Shown here piece after piece: positions 1 to 7,470 of a DNA stretch of 64,000 bases. Positions within the stretch are counted from its first letter, which is position 1. The number at the start of each line of letters is the position of its first letter. Made by a program: the position numbers and the translations under genes. The DNA is taken from contig NZ_CP099760.1 in NCBI RefSeq assembly GCF_040760005.1, positions 459,001 through 523,000 of the forward strand. Reading direction: 5' to 3'. The stretch is from Pseudomonas sp. stari2. Lineage in GTDB: Bacteria; Pseudomonadota; Gammaproteobacteria; Pseudomonadales; Pseudomonadaceae. The notes under the pieces are model-generated. The model searched no databases. It worked only from the letters and a program-made list of their open reading frames with translations, and had not been told where the DNA came from.

Positions 1-1
1 C

Positions 2-1324
2 TCCTATCGCTACTGGAATTTCACCCCGGCCAACGACGATGGCCTCAACGTCGCAGCGACCTATAACGCCGGCGTGTCGGTGGAGGACAAGCAGTACTCG
101 CAGGAATTTCGCCTCGCATCGCCCAAGGGCGAGTTCTTTGATTACGTGCTAGGCGCGTACTACTTCGGTTCGGATCTGGACAACAAATCCTTCGCTTATT
201 ACGGCCCCCAGGCCGACATCTGGAATGGCACGCCACGGGGGGCATTGGCCAACGTTGGCAGCGTCGGTCGCGGCCACATCCAGACCGACAGTTTTGCGCT
301 GTTCGCCCAAGGCACCTGGCACCTGACTCCGCGTCTGGATTTCACTGCCGGGGTGCGAGGCACCTATGAAGAGAAGAACGCCTGGGTCAATCGTGATGCG
401 CCGGTGGGTGGCGCAGCGGTGACCGGCGCCGCTGCCACTGCGCGACGCGGCCGGACCGGCGCCTACGATTCCGGCGATCTGAATCAGTACAGCTCCAGCC
501 CGTCCGGCTTGCTCAACCTCAGCTATCGCATCACCGATGATCTGCTCGGCTACGCCACGTTGTCCCACGGCGAGAAATCCGGCGGGATTAACCTCGTGGT
601 CGGCTCGGCTCCGACCGCTGGCGCCGACTCGCTGTTGATCGGCACCGAACGCGCCAACAACGCCGAACTCGGCTTCAAGAGCACCCTGTGGGACCGCCGC
701 CTGCAGCTCAACGCCAACCTGTTCTGGACCCAGGTCAACGCTTACCAGACCAACGCCTACGACGACGTCAACCGCGTGCAATATCTGACCAACGCCGGTT
801 CTGTGCGCTCGCGTGGTGTGGAGTTCGAAAGCACCGTGATTCCGCTGCGTGGCCTGACGCTGAACTTCAACGGCTCGTTCAACGACGTTAGTTACCTCTC
901 GTACAAGGATGCGCCGTGCCCGCCGGAAGTCAGTCTCGCACCGCGTGCCCCGGCCTCTTGCGACCTCACTGGTCACCAAGTGGTGGGGGCCTCGAAATGG
1001 ATCGGCAACGCCAACGGCAAATACGAATGGAATCTGGCCAACGGGCTGCAACCTTACGTCACCGGCAGCTACGCATTCCGCTCCAAAGCGGTGGGCACGG
1101 TCGAGGATTCCGACTACGGCCAGATCCCGAGCTACGCGGTGGTCAATCTCTCCACCGGCCTGCGCGGCGATTTCAATCAGGGTCAGTGGGACGTCTCGCT
1201 GTGGCTGAAAAACGCCTTCGACAAAACCTACTACACGACCCTGTGGACTGGCGGCAACGGCGGCTATGAAGGCTTGCTCGGTACGCCGCGCACCCTCGGC
1301 GTCACCGGTCGCTACGACTTCTGA
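2..1324 (+). CDS. TonB-dependent outer-membrane receptor, C-terminal part
   Basis: The frame is open from the first bases of the window, so the N-terminal plug and signal peptide lie outside; about 440 residues of the beta-barrel are present. Alternating amphipathic strands with N/G/D-rich turns run throughout, there is a typical late-barrel segment (NNAELGFKSTLWDRRLQLNA), and the protein ends in an aromatic residue after GRYD, the usual signal for outer-membrane insertion. Such receptors import large or scarce ligands using TonB-ExbBD energy. The next gene is an arylsulfotransferase-like protein 23 bases downstream and a tonB-exbB-exbD set follows, so I infer a role in uptake of a sulfate ester or another organosulfur ligand (compare the SftP-type receptors of P. 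putida). The ligand is not shown by the sequence. Confidence 0.93.
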   Translation, partial: SYRYWNFTPANDDGLNVAATYNAGVSVEDKQYSQEFRLASPKGEFFDYVLGAYYFGSDLDNKSFAYYGPQADIWNGTPRGALANVGSVGRGHIQTDSFALFAQGTWHLTPRLDFTAGVRGTYEEKNAWVNRDAPVGGAAVTGAAATARRGRTGAYDSGDLNQYSSSPSGLLNLSYRITDDLLGYATLSHGEKSGGINLVVGSAPTAGADSLLIGTERANNAELGFKSTLWDRRLQLNANLFWTQVNAYQTNAYDDVNRVQYLTNAGSVRSRGVEFESTVIPLRGLTLNFNGSFNDVSYLSYKDAPCPPEVSLAPRAPASCDLTGHQVVGASKWIGNANGKYEWNLANGLQPYVTGSYAFRSKAVGTVEDSDYGQIPSYAVVNLSTGLRGDFNQGQWDVSLWLKNAFDKTYYTTLWTGGNGGYEGLLGTPRTLGVTGRYDF

Positions 1325-1347
1325 TCGATCCCTCAAGGAGCTGCATC

Positions 1348-2691
1348 ATGTTGCGCATCAAAACCGCATTACCGGTGTTGTTGTCCGGCGCAGTGCTCAG
1401 TGCCGGGGCGCTCGCCGCGCCCAGTGTTTACCCCACCGGAGTCACCCGTTACGACCCGGCCAAGGCCTTCAATCAATATGTGATCTTCAGCGGTGCCGAC
1501 AAGCAGACACACCTGATCGACATGAACGGCAACGAGGTCAAGAACTGGTCTCAAGCCGGATTCCCGTCGGCAATCATCGACCCGAAACTGGTCGGTGGCG
1601 AGCGTGGCCATGTGTTGCTGCAACTGAGCGACAAGGATCCCGGCAAGTTGGGCTCTGCCGGCAACGGCCTCGGTAATCAGAGCGTCGGCGAGCTGGACTG
1701 GAATGGCAAAGTCGTCTGGCAGTGGGGCGATCAGGCACCCGGCGGCGCCGCGCAACAGCATCACGACCTACGTCGTCTGAGCAACGGCAACACCGTGGTG
1801 CTGGCGAACAAGGTGCACAAGGTCAAAGGCTTCAAAGTACCCGAGGTGATCGACGATGCGATCTACGAAGTCAGCCCCACGGGCGAGGTGAAATGGCAGT
1901 GGCTGGCGTCGGATCACTTGAACAAGTTCGGCTTCACCGCCGAGCAATTGAAGCTGGTGCGTGCCAGTGAAAATCCGGATTACCTGCACATCAACAACCT
2001 CAGCCTGGTCGGGCCGAACAAGTGGTTCGATGCTGGCGACAAACGCTTCAATCCGGACAACCTGCTGCTCGATTCTCGCAACGCCAACTTCATTGCAATC
2101 ATCGACAAGCACAGCGGCAAAGTGGTGTGGCGCCTGGGGCCGAACCTACCGCTGGCCAACCCGAAAACCGCGCAGCAGATTCCGCGTCCGGTGGACCAGT
2201 TCGTCGGTCAGCATGATGCGCACATCATCCCGGCTGGGCTGCCCGGTGCGGGCAATCTGCTGGTGTTCGACAATCAGGGTTCGGCGGGTTATCCGAACGT
2301 TACGCTGGGGCTGATTTCCGGCTCGCGGGTGCTGGAAATCGACCCGGTGAAAAACGAAATCGTCTGGCAGTACAGCGCCGCCAATTCGAAGCAGCCGGAG
2401 TGGGCGTTCTACAGCTCGTTCATCAGCAGCGCGCGGCGCTTGCCCAACGGCAACACGTTGATCGACGAGGGTATGAACGGACGGTTTTTCCAGGTAACGG
2501 CCAGCGGCGAGAACGTCTGGGAATACGTCAGTCCCTATCTGGGCAAGGCACCGGGCAGCGACGCGATCAGCAACTGGGTCTACCGGGCTCTGCCTGTGAG
2601 TTATGACTGGGTGCCAGCAGGGACGCCGCGTTCGGAGACGGCAGTGATTGCGCCGGCCATAGGTGTGCAACAGACCCATGCCAGTCGTTAG
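1348..2691 (+). CDS. Arylsulfotransferase-like (ASST family) periplasmic protein
   Basis: This 447-residue protein begins with a clear signal peptide (about residues 1-23, ending GALA before AP). The body has the repeated blade pattern of the ASST beta-propeller: VWQWGDQ, HHDLRRLSNGNT, GEVKWQWL, NEIVWQYS, ARRLPNGNT. Family members transfer sulfate from a phenolic sulfate ester to another acceptor without PAPS, through a sulfated histidine; candidate histidines lie in the HHDLRRL and GQHDAHIIP segments. An AGGAGC ribosome site precedes the ATG. It follows the TonB-dependent receptor closely and is probably co-transcribed with it, suggesting that imported aryl sulfates are handled in the periplasm. 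The family is clear; a direct role in sulfur release is inference. Confidence 0.85.
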   Translation: MLRIKTALPVLLSGAVLSAGALAAPSVYPTGVTRYDPAKAFNQYVIFSGADKQTHLIDMNGNEVKNWSQAGFPSAIIDPKLVGGERGHVLLQLSDKDPGKLGSAGNGLGNQSVGELDWNGKVVWQWGDQAPGGAAQQHHDLRRLSNGNTVVLANKVHKVKGFKVPEVIDDAIYEVSPTGEVKWQWLASDHLNKFGFTAEQLKLVRASENPDYLHINNLSLVGPNKWFDAGDKRFNPDNLLLDSRNANFIAIIDKHSGKVVWRLGPNLPLANPKTAQQIPRPVDQFVGQHDAHIIPAGLPGAGNLLVFDNQGSAGYPNVTLGLISGSRVLEIDPVKNEIVWQYSAANSKQPEWAFYSSFISSARRLPNGNTLIDEGMNGRFFQVTASGENVWEYVSPYLGKAPGSDAISNWVYRALPVSYDWVPAGTPRSETAVIAPAIGVQQTHASR

Positions 2692-2872
2692 TTATTAGGG
2701 CTCTTCCGAATCGAAATAAGTTATGAGCGACATGAATAGTGCATATAGCAATATCGTTGAAAAGTCGCGTGGACAATAAATGAATGTCCAACCATCCTGA
2801 GTGTCGTGAGTTTCCAGGAGGAAACTTGCTCTCATCGGAAGACACTTATCCAACGATAAAGGAAATCTCGTT

Positions 2873-3199
2873 ATGTCGAGCATTAATGGCAACTATGTAA
2901 ACGCTAACGCTGGCGCCAAACTGACGATTACCGATGGCAACGACTCCAACGGCACCTTCAGCGGAAAGTTCAGCCAGAACGGCGTGAACTACGACATCGC
3001 GTACGGTCATTACCACTTCCAGAACAGCACCGGGCAGCCTACGATCATTACTTTCGCGGCTCTGAATGACGGCACTGGCTATCAGTCCTGGACCCTGTTC
3101 TCGCCGGATCACAACTACTCGAAAGTTCGCGCGGTGGGTTCGCGCACAAACTTTGACGGTGATGTAGTCGGTCTGGCCGGAGAGTTTGTGAAGCAATAA
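2873..3199 (+). CDS. Small beta-rich protein with an avidin-like strand pattern
   Basis: This 108-residue protein has no signal peptide and a good ribosome site (AAAGGAA, 8 bases before ATG). Its strand order recalls avidin/streptavidin: GNYVNANAGAKLTI near the start (streptavidin GTWYNQLGSTF), GTFSGKF about residue 27, GQPTIITFAA in the middle, then WTLF and KVRAVGSRTNF near the end (streptavidin QWLL and WKSTLVGHDTF). One asparagine and one tryptophan seem to align with biotin contacts, but the equivalents of Ser27, Tyr43, Ser45, Trp120 and Asp128 are missing, so biotin binding is doubtful. A strong terminator follows and the gene is separated from its left neighbour by 181 bases, so it is probably monocistronic. 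The fold assignment is by eye and tentative. Confidence 0.6.
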   Translation: MSSINGNYVNANAGAKLTITDGNDSNGTFSGKFSQNGVNYDIAYGHYHFQNSTGQPTIITFAALNDGTGYQSWTLFSPDHNYSKVRAVGSRTNFDGDVVGLAGEFVKQ

Positions 3200-3215
3200 G
3201 AAATTCTGCAAGTCG

Positions 3216-3250
3216 AAGGCCGATGCATTAAAAATGCATCGGCCTTTTTA
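3216..3250 (+). terminator. Intrinsic terminator of the avidin-like gene
   Basis: Perfect 12-bp stem at 3218-3229 and 3233-3244 (GGCCGATGCATT) with a 3-base AAA loop, followed by TTTTTA. It begins 17 bases after the stop codon. Confidence 0.92.
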
Positions 3251-3580
3251 TTTGTCTCTTGAAAAGATTCGTCAACTATCACCTTGGAATTAGTTGTCAC
3301 TGAATCCCGGGTCATCGATAACCCGATGCCTTGGATGAATACTTTTTATGCCGGGAAAGCATGCCGATTCTGGCGCAACGCTGGAAGCCTTGAGGGCCGT
3401 GGCTTTGGTGGAAATGACCGCTTTATATATTCCATAAACGTCTATTCATAACATGAAAGATTACTTTCGGAGATAAGCCTTAAGACCCAATGATTGACCC
3501 ATCGATCACGCCGTGGGGGATTCAACAAGCGGCGAATCGGCTACGCGAAAAAACGCAAAGAGACCGCAGGGAGTAAATCA
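3251..3580 (+). other. Intergenic region upstream of tonB
   Basis: No coding frame is supported here. An in-frame ATG at 3494 would extend tonB by 29 residues but lacks a convincing ribosome site, whereas the ATG at 3581 has GGGAG. The right part (3420-3480) is AT-rich and carries one copy of the sulfur-type box described separately, so this is probably the tonB-exbB-exbD promoter. Confidence 0.5.
3428..3449 (+). promoter_or_regulatory. AT-rich box upstream of tonB-exbBD
   Basis: TATTCCATAAACGTCTATTC followed by AT. It resembles boxes at 5665, 8622 and elsewhere upstream of sulfur genes (shared core TATTCC-WWAAMG). It lies 132 bases before the tonB start. Found by eye; a CysB-type activator site is one possible reading. 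Confidence 0.35.
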
Positions 3581-4393
3581 ATGGGCAATGTCCAGACCGC
3601 CGCCAGTGCACAGGAGGTGCTGTGGCGCCAGGCGCCGAGCGGCGAGTTGGTCGATCTCGGCCGGCCCCATCGTGTGCCGTTGGGGCAGCTGCGCTTGCAG
3701 CGTGCACCCAAGGGCATTCTGAGCCGCCGCGAAACGATTCTGCTCGGCGTTCTGGCGCTGGTGGTGCATGGCGCGGTGATCTACTGGATCAACCAGCATC
3801 CGACGCCGGCACTGCCGATCGTGCCGCCGGAAATTCCACCGATGACCATCGAATTTTCGCGCCCGGCACCCCCGGCGCCGCCTGTGGTTGTACCGCCGCC
3901 ACCGGCACCTGTGGTCGAGCCACCACCGCCGGTGGAAGACGAACTGGCAACCAAGCCGCCACCAAAACCGAAGCCGGTTCCCAAGCCGAAACCGGTCGCC
4001 AAACCGGTACCGAAGCCGGCGTCCAAAGCCATTGAGCAGCCACCGGCTCCGCCACAACCGGCCGCTCCGGTCGCCGCGCCTGCGCCACCTGCACCGCCGG
4101 CGCCTGCTCCGGTGATACCGGCCTCGGCCAATGCCGCGTACCTGAAGAACCCGGCGCCGGAATATCCGTCACTGGCCCAGCGTCGCGGTTGGGAAGGCAC
4201 GGTGTTGCTGCGGGTGCACGTGCTGGCCAGCGGCAAACCGGGCGAGATCCAGATTCAGAAAAGCAGTGGCCGGCAACAGCTCGACGACGCGGCGCTGGAC
4301 GCCGTGAAGCGCTGGAGCTTCGTGCCGGCCAAGCAGGGTGATGTCGCCCAGGACGGCTGGGTCAGCGTGCCCATCGATTTCAAGATTCACTAA
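3581..4393 (+). CDS. tonB: TonB energy-transducing protein
   Basis: This 270-residue protein has one membrane segment (about residues 51-70), a long proline-rich periplasmic spacer with PKPKP and KPVPKP repeats (about 77-190), and a C-terminal TonB domain beginning YLKNPAPEYP and ending DFKIH, containing the conserved GWEGTVLLRVHV and KRWSFVPA blocks. It links the ExbB-ExbD motor to outer-membrane receptors. The start at 3581 is chosen because GGGAG precedes it; upstream in-frame starts lack one. The cytoplasmic part before the membrane helix is about 50 residues, longer than in E. coli TonB, though Pseudomonas TonB paralogs often have such an extension. exbB and exbD follow immediately, so this is probably a dedicated TonB system for the receptor at the window start. 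Confidence 0.92.
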   Translation: MGNVQTAASAQEVLWRQAPSGELVDLGRPHRVPLGQLRLQRAPKGILSRRETILLGVLALVVHGAVIYWINQHPTPALPIVPPEIPPMTIEFSRPAPPAPPVVVPPPPAPVVEPPPPVEDELATKPPPKPKPVPKPKPVAKPVPKPASKAIEQPPAPPQPAAPVAAPAPPAPPAPAPVIPASANAAYLKNPAPEYPSLAQRRGWEGTVLLRVHVLASGKPGEIQIQKSSGRQQLDDAALDAVKRWSFVPAKQGDVAQDGWVSVPIDFKIH

Positions 4394-4438
4394 ACCGAAA
4401 CCAAATTCGCGCGAAATGTTTACACGAGGGAACACATC

Positions 4439-5164
4439 ATGACGTTACTGGCATCTCCACTGGAATCCATCGAAAGCGCGGTGATCTGGCTGCTGGTGGT
4501 CTTCTCTGTCGTCACCTGGGGCCTGGCATTGCTCAAGGCTGTGCAGTTCGGCCGGTTGAAGGCGCAGGATCGCAAATTTCACAAGCGCTTCTGGGCGGCG
4601 TCGAGTCTGGACTCCGCCGCCGAGTTGAGCGAAACCCAACCCGGCGCGGCAGCGCGGGTGGCACAGGCCGGTTATGCGGCGATTCAAGTGGGCGAAGCGC
4701 CGCAGGCCAATGACCTGAGCCAGGCGATCAACCATCAGGACCGCCTCGAACGTGCCTTGCGCCAGCAGATCGTCCGCGAGCGGCGTTCGCTGGAAACCGG
4801 TCTGGCGGTGGTCGCGAGTATTGGCAGCACCTCGCCGTTCATTGGCCTGTTCGGCACGGTGTGGGGAATCATGGAAGCGTTGAAAGGCATCAGCGCGGCG
4901 GGCTCGGCGAGCCTGGAAACGGTGGCCGGCCCGATCGGTGCAGCGCTGGTCGCCACCGGTGTGGGGATTGCGGTCGCGGTGCCGGCGGTGCTGGTTTACA
5001 ACTACTTTTTGCGTCGTCTGAAACTGACGGCGGCGGACCTGGACGACTTTGCCCACGACTTCTACAGCCTGGCGCAAAAGAGTTCGTTCCGCGTGCTGAT
5101 CCACCCGACCGCACACAAGGCTGCGGCCCAGGGCAACGCGACAAAAGTGAAGGAGGCGTCCTGA
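4439..5164 (+). CDS. exbB: ExbB, proton-channel subunit of the TonB motor
   Basis: This 241-residue MotA/TolQ/ExbB protein has three hydrophobic segments: about residues 12-32, 118-145 (SIGSTSPFIGLFGTVWGIME) and 160-185 (GPIGAALVATGVGIAVAVPA). These two late helices with conserved Thr and Pro are the family hallmark. With ExbD it uses proton flow to energise TonB in the inner membrane. A GAGG ribosome site precedes ATG. It lies 45 bases after tonB, and the exbD start follows its stop by one base. TolQ is a less likely reading because tonB sits upstream and no tolA, tolB or pal is present. Confidence 0.92.
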   Translation: MTLLASPLESIESAVIWLLVVFSVVTWGLALLKAVQFGRLKAQDRKFHKRFWAASSLDSAAELSETQPGAAARVAQAGYAAIQVGEAPQANDLSQAINHQDRLERALRQQIVRERRSLETGLAVVASIGSTSPFIGLFGTVWGIMEALKGISAAGSASLETVAGPIGAALVATGVGIAVAVPAVLVYNYFLRRLKLTAADLDDFAHDFYSLAQKSSFRVLIHPTAHKAAAQGNATKVKEAS

Positions 5165-5165
5165 T

Positions 5166-5567
5166 ATGGCCTTCTCCACGCAAGACAGCGACGAGGTGCT
5201 GAGCGAGATCAACGTGACGCCGCTGGTGGATGTGATGCTGGTGCTGCTGGTGGTGTTCATCGTCACCGCGCCACTGCTGACCAACGCGATACCGATCAAC
5301 CTGCCGAAGACCGAAGCGGTGGCGCCGGTCGAGCAGAAAGACCCGTTGGTGGTGAGCATCGACGGTGCAGGAAAACTGTTTATCAACAAGGACGAAATCC
5401 AGCCGGATCTGTTGGAGTTCAACCTCAAGTCGGCCAAGGCCAAGGACCCGGAAGTGCGCGTGCAGTTGCAGGCGGACGACGGGGTGAATTACGGCGAAGT
5501 GGCGCGAGCCATGGCTTCGATTGAGCGGGCGGGCATCACCAAACTGTCGGTGATCACTGCACGATAA
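5166..5567 (+). CDS. exbD: ExbD, peptidoglycan-anchored subunit of the TonB motor
   Basis: This 133-residue protein has one N-terminal membrane helix (about residues 18-38) holding the essential aspartate in INVTPLVDVMLVLLVVFIV (Asp22, equivalent to E. coli ExbD Asp25), then a periplasmic domain of normal size. The ATG is preceded by GGAGG overlapping the end of exbB, so translation is probably coupled. It is the last gene of the tonB-exbB-exbD unit, which ends at a GC-rich terminator 18 bases after the stop codon. Confidence 0.93.
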   Translation: MAFSTQDSDEVLSEINVTPLVDVMLVLLVVFIVTAPLLTNAIPINLPKTEAVAPVEQKDPLVVSIDGAGKLFINKDEIQPDLLEFNLKSAKAKDPEVRVQLQADDGVNYGEVARAMASIERAGITKLSVITAR

Positions 5568-5584
5568 GGGTTTCACGTTTTTCC

Positions 5585-5620
5585 GGGGCCGTCTCCTTGG
5601 CAGGGTGCGGCCCCTTTTTT
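5585..5620 (+). terminator. Intrinsic terminator of tonB-exbB-exbD
   Basis: Stem GGGGCCG (5585-5591) pairs with CGGCCCC (5608-5614) across a 16-base loop and runs into TTTTTT. Confidence 0.85.
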
Positions 5621-5664
5621 GTCTGAAACTAGATATTCTTTTCAGGTCTTAATAAATAGCTTCT

Positions 5665-5685
5665 TATTCCTTAACGAATATAAAT
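5665..5685 (+). promoter_or_regulatory. AT-rich box upstream of the alpha/beta hydrolase
   Basis: TATTCCTTAACGAATATAAA then T, 50 bases before the hydrolase start. It closely matches the box at 8622 (shared TTTAACG/CTTAACG core and TATnnAAAT tail). Candidate activator site for sulfur-starvation transcription; inference only. Confidence 0.4.
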
Positions 5686-5735
5686 CCCGTCCCTATACTC
5701 GATCAGGAACAGACACGACGCAGGAGAGCTCCCCC

Positions 5736-6317
5736 ATGCGCAATGAATCAATCCGCTATCTGATTGTGCCGGGCTGGCAAGGATCGCCAGAAGATCATTG
5801 GCAAAGCCATTGGCAGAATAGCCTGCCCAACAGCGCGCGGGTGGAGCAGGCCGACTGGCTGACGCCGCGTCGTGAAGACTGGGTCGCGGCGCTGGCCGAG
5901 GCGATTGCCGCCGACAGCTCGCCGGTGATTCTCATCGCTCACAGCCTGGGCTGCATCACCGTGGCGCACTGGGCGGCCACCGCACCGTTGCAGCACCTGC
6001 GTCAGGTACGCGGTGCGCTGCTGGTCGCGCCGGCGGATGTGGAGCGTCCGGCCTGTGTGCCGGCGCTGCGCAACTTTGCACCGATTCCGACCGACCTGCT
6101 GCCGTTCCCGAGCCAGGTCGTCAGTTCCGACAATGACGCTGCCGTCAGCGCGCCGCGCGCGCTGGAACTGGCGCGCAACTGGGGCGCCGAGGCAGGGATT
6201 CTCGCGGGCGCCGGCCACATCAATGTGAAGTCCGGGCATCAACGCTGGGAGCAGGGATTCGCGTATCTGTATCGCCTGCAAAACCGCATGGAACACCACG
6301 CCCGGCGTCGTGCCTGA
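5736..6317 (+). CDS. RBBP9/YdeN-family alpha/beta hydrolase
   Basis: This 193-residue serine hydrolase has the family opening YLIVPGWQGSPEDHWQSHW, the nucleophile elbow AHSLG with Ser70, a conserved late aspartate near SSDND, and the catalytic histidine in GAGHINVKSGH. RBBP9/YdeN members are small esterase-like enzymes with poorly defined substrates. The start at 5736 is chosen because CAGGAGAG precedes it; the frame is open for 39 codons upstream but those lack a ribosome site and overlap the promoter box. It sits 56 bases before the sigma54-activator-like gene and is probably co-transcribed with it. A role in hydrolysing an organosulfur ester would fit the neighbourhood but is not shown. 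Confidence 0.85.
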   Translation: MRNESIRYLIVPGWQGSPEDHWQSHWQNSLPNSARVEQADWLTPRREDWVAALAEAIAADSSPVILIAHSLGCITVAHWAATAPLQHLRQVRGALLVAPADVERPACVPALRNFAPIPTDLLPFPSQVVSSDNDAAVSAPRALELARNWGAEAGILAGAGHINVKSGHQRWEQGFAYLYRLQNRMEHHARRRA

Positions 6318-6373
6318 CCAATTTTGTTTTTTCAACGCCCCCGTCTCCCGGCGATTTGGGGCGGGAGTCTGCC

Positions 6374-7306
6374 ATGAGTTTCGAAACCTTCGGCCAGCCG
6401 TTGCTGACCTTTCCCGATGCGGAAAAAAGTCCCCTGAGCATTCGCGCCAAGGCGCTGGTGTTCGTTGATCCACGCTCGCGCCAGTTGCGTGAAGAAATGG
6501 CCCAGCTCGCACCGCGCTCGACGTCGGTGCTGATTCGCGGCGAGACCGGCACCGGCAAGGAACTGCTTGCCCGCCATATCCACCGCGCCAGTGATCGCAG
6601 CGGATTGTTCGTCTCGGTCAACTGCGGGGCGATCAGCCCGACTTACGCCGATGCCGAATTGTTTGGCTACGCCGCCGGCAGCTACAGCGGCTCGGCCAGC
6701 AGCCGCGCCGGCTGGTTCGGTTCGGCCAACGGCGGCACCTTGTACCTGGACGAGATCGGTGACCTGCCGCTGCCGATCCAGATCAAGTTGCTCGCCGCGC
6801 TGGAAAACCACGAAGTCACCCGCGTCGGTGCCCATCAACCGAGCCCTGTGGATGTGCGGCTGGTGGCGGCGACCAGTATCGATCTGGGGCAGGCGGTGGC
6901 GGCGGGGAAATTTCACGAACGGCTCTATCACTATCTCGGCGAGGGACACCTGGAGCTGCCAGCATTGCGCGAGCGGGTGGGCGACATTCTGTCGTTGGCC
7001 GAGTACTTCCTCGGCATTTACAGCCAGCGCCTGGATCTTCCTGTGCCGCTGATCAGCGAAGCGGCGCAGCAGGTTCTGGAACAACACAGCTGGCCGGGCA
7101 ATACCCGGGAGCTGGAAAACGTCATTCATTTTGCGCTGCTGGTGAGCACCGGCGACGAAATCCTGCCGGAGCACCTGAACCTGCACGAGGTGTCTGGACC
7201 GCTGGTTCAGATCGAACGTCAGGTGGCGAGCCTCAGCCTCAACGGCACTGCCGATGAACGTAAGGCATTGAAAGAATTGCTGTTGAACCTGAGCGAAGCG
7301 TTGTAA
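6374..7306 (+). CDS. Sigma54-activator-like AAA+ ATPase without a DNA-binding domain
   Basis: This 310-residue protein is almost only the central AAA+ domain of a bacterial enhancer-binding protein. Visible are Walker A GETGTGKE (about residues 57-64), ELFGYAAG, Walker B GGTLYLDEIGD (120-130), LPALRERVGDI and the sensor II segment WPGNTRELENVI. Two things are odd. The GAFTGA loop that touches sigma54 reads GSYSGS (102-107). The C-terminus stops after LLLNLSEAL with no recognisable Fis-type helix-turn-helix. There is no response-regulator or GAF domain in front either. The start at 6374 has GGGAG; an upstream TTG at 6356 is possible. SfnR-type regulators of sulfone use share the short N-terminus, so it could be a degenerate relative. 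metQ lies 164 bases downstream. Confidence 0.85.
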   Translation: MSFETFGQPLLTFPDAEKSPLSIRAKALVFVDPRSRQLREEMAQLAPRSTSVLIRGETGTGKELLARHIHRASDRSGLFVSVNCGAISPTYADAELFGYAAGSYSGSASSRAGWFGSANGGTLYLDEIGDLPLPIQIKLLAALENHEVTRVGAHQPSPVDVRLVAATSIDLGQAVAAGKFHERLYHYLGEGHLELPALRERVGDILSLAEYFLGIYSQRLDLPVPLISEAAQQVLEQHSWPGNTRELENVIHFALLVSTGDEILPEHLNLHEVSGPLVQIERQVASLSLNGTADERKALKELLLNLSEAL

Positions 7307-7307
7307 C

Positions 7308-7332
7308 CATTTTGTTCAATATGAACAAAATG
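7308..7332. promoter_or_regulatory. Perfect 11-bp inverted repeat upstream of metQ
   Basis: CATTTTGTTCA (7308-7318) and TGAACAAAATG (7322-7332) are exact reverse complements with a 3-base centre, starting 2 bases after the stop of the sigma54-like gene. No T-run follows, so it is less likely a terminator and more likely an operator for metQ. The regulator is unknown. Confidence 0.5.
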
Positions 7333-7343
7333 GAATATGAAGC

Positions 7344-7359
7344 TGAATAAACGTTATTG
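7344..7359 (+). promoter_or_regulatory. Partial AT-rich box upstream of metQ
   Basis: TGAATAAACGTTATTG contains the AATAAACGTTATT part of the recurring sulfur-type box, 112 bases before the metQ start. A further short hairpin (CCGGGA at 7361-7366 with TCCCGG at 7375-7380) follows. Weak evidence. Confidence 0.3.
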
Positions 7360-7470
7360 TCCGGGAATAAAAAATCCCGGTATTGTCCGCTTCACGTCAG
7401 CAGTAGCACATCGCTGGCACTCGTATTAACGCCGTCGTCGATGACGACCGATTTTCGATAAGGACACTGC

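Noticed and set aside
149..1336. 395-codon open frame antisense to the TonB-dependent receptor
   Set aside because: Its translation has no recognisable domain and mirrors the high-GC codon structure of the real barrel gene on the plus strand.
2873..3199. True biotin-binding avidin
   Set aside because: Most residues matching streptavidin biotin contacts are absent, so only a fold-level similarity is proposed.
7410..7430. Possible sigma54 promoter TGGCAC upstream of metQ
   Set aside because: The -12 half reads AA where GC is required at the correct spacing, so it does not fit the GG-N10-GC rule.
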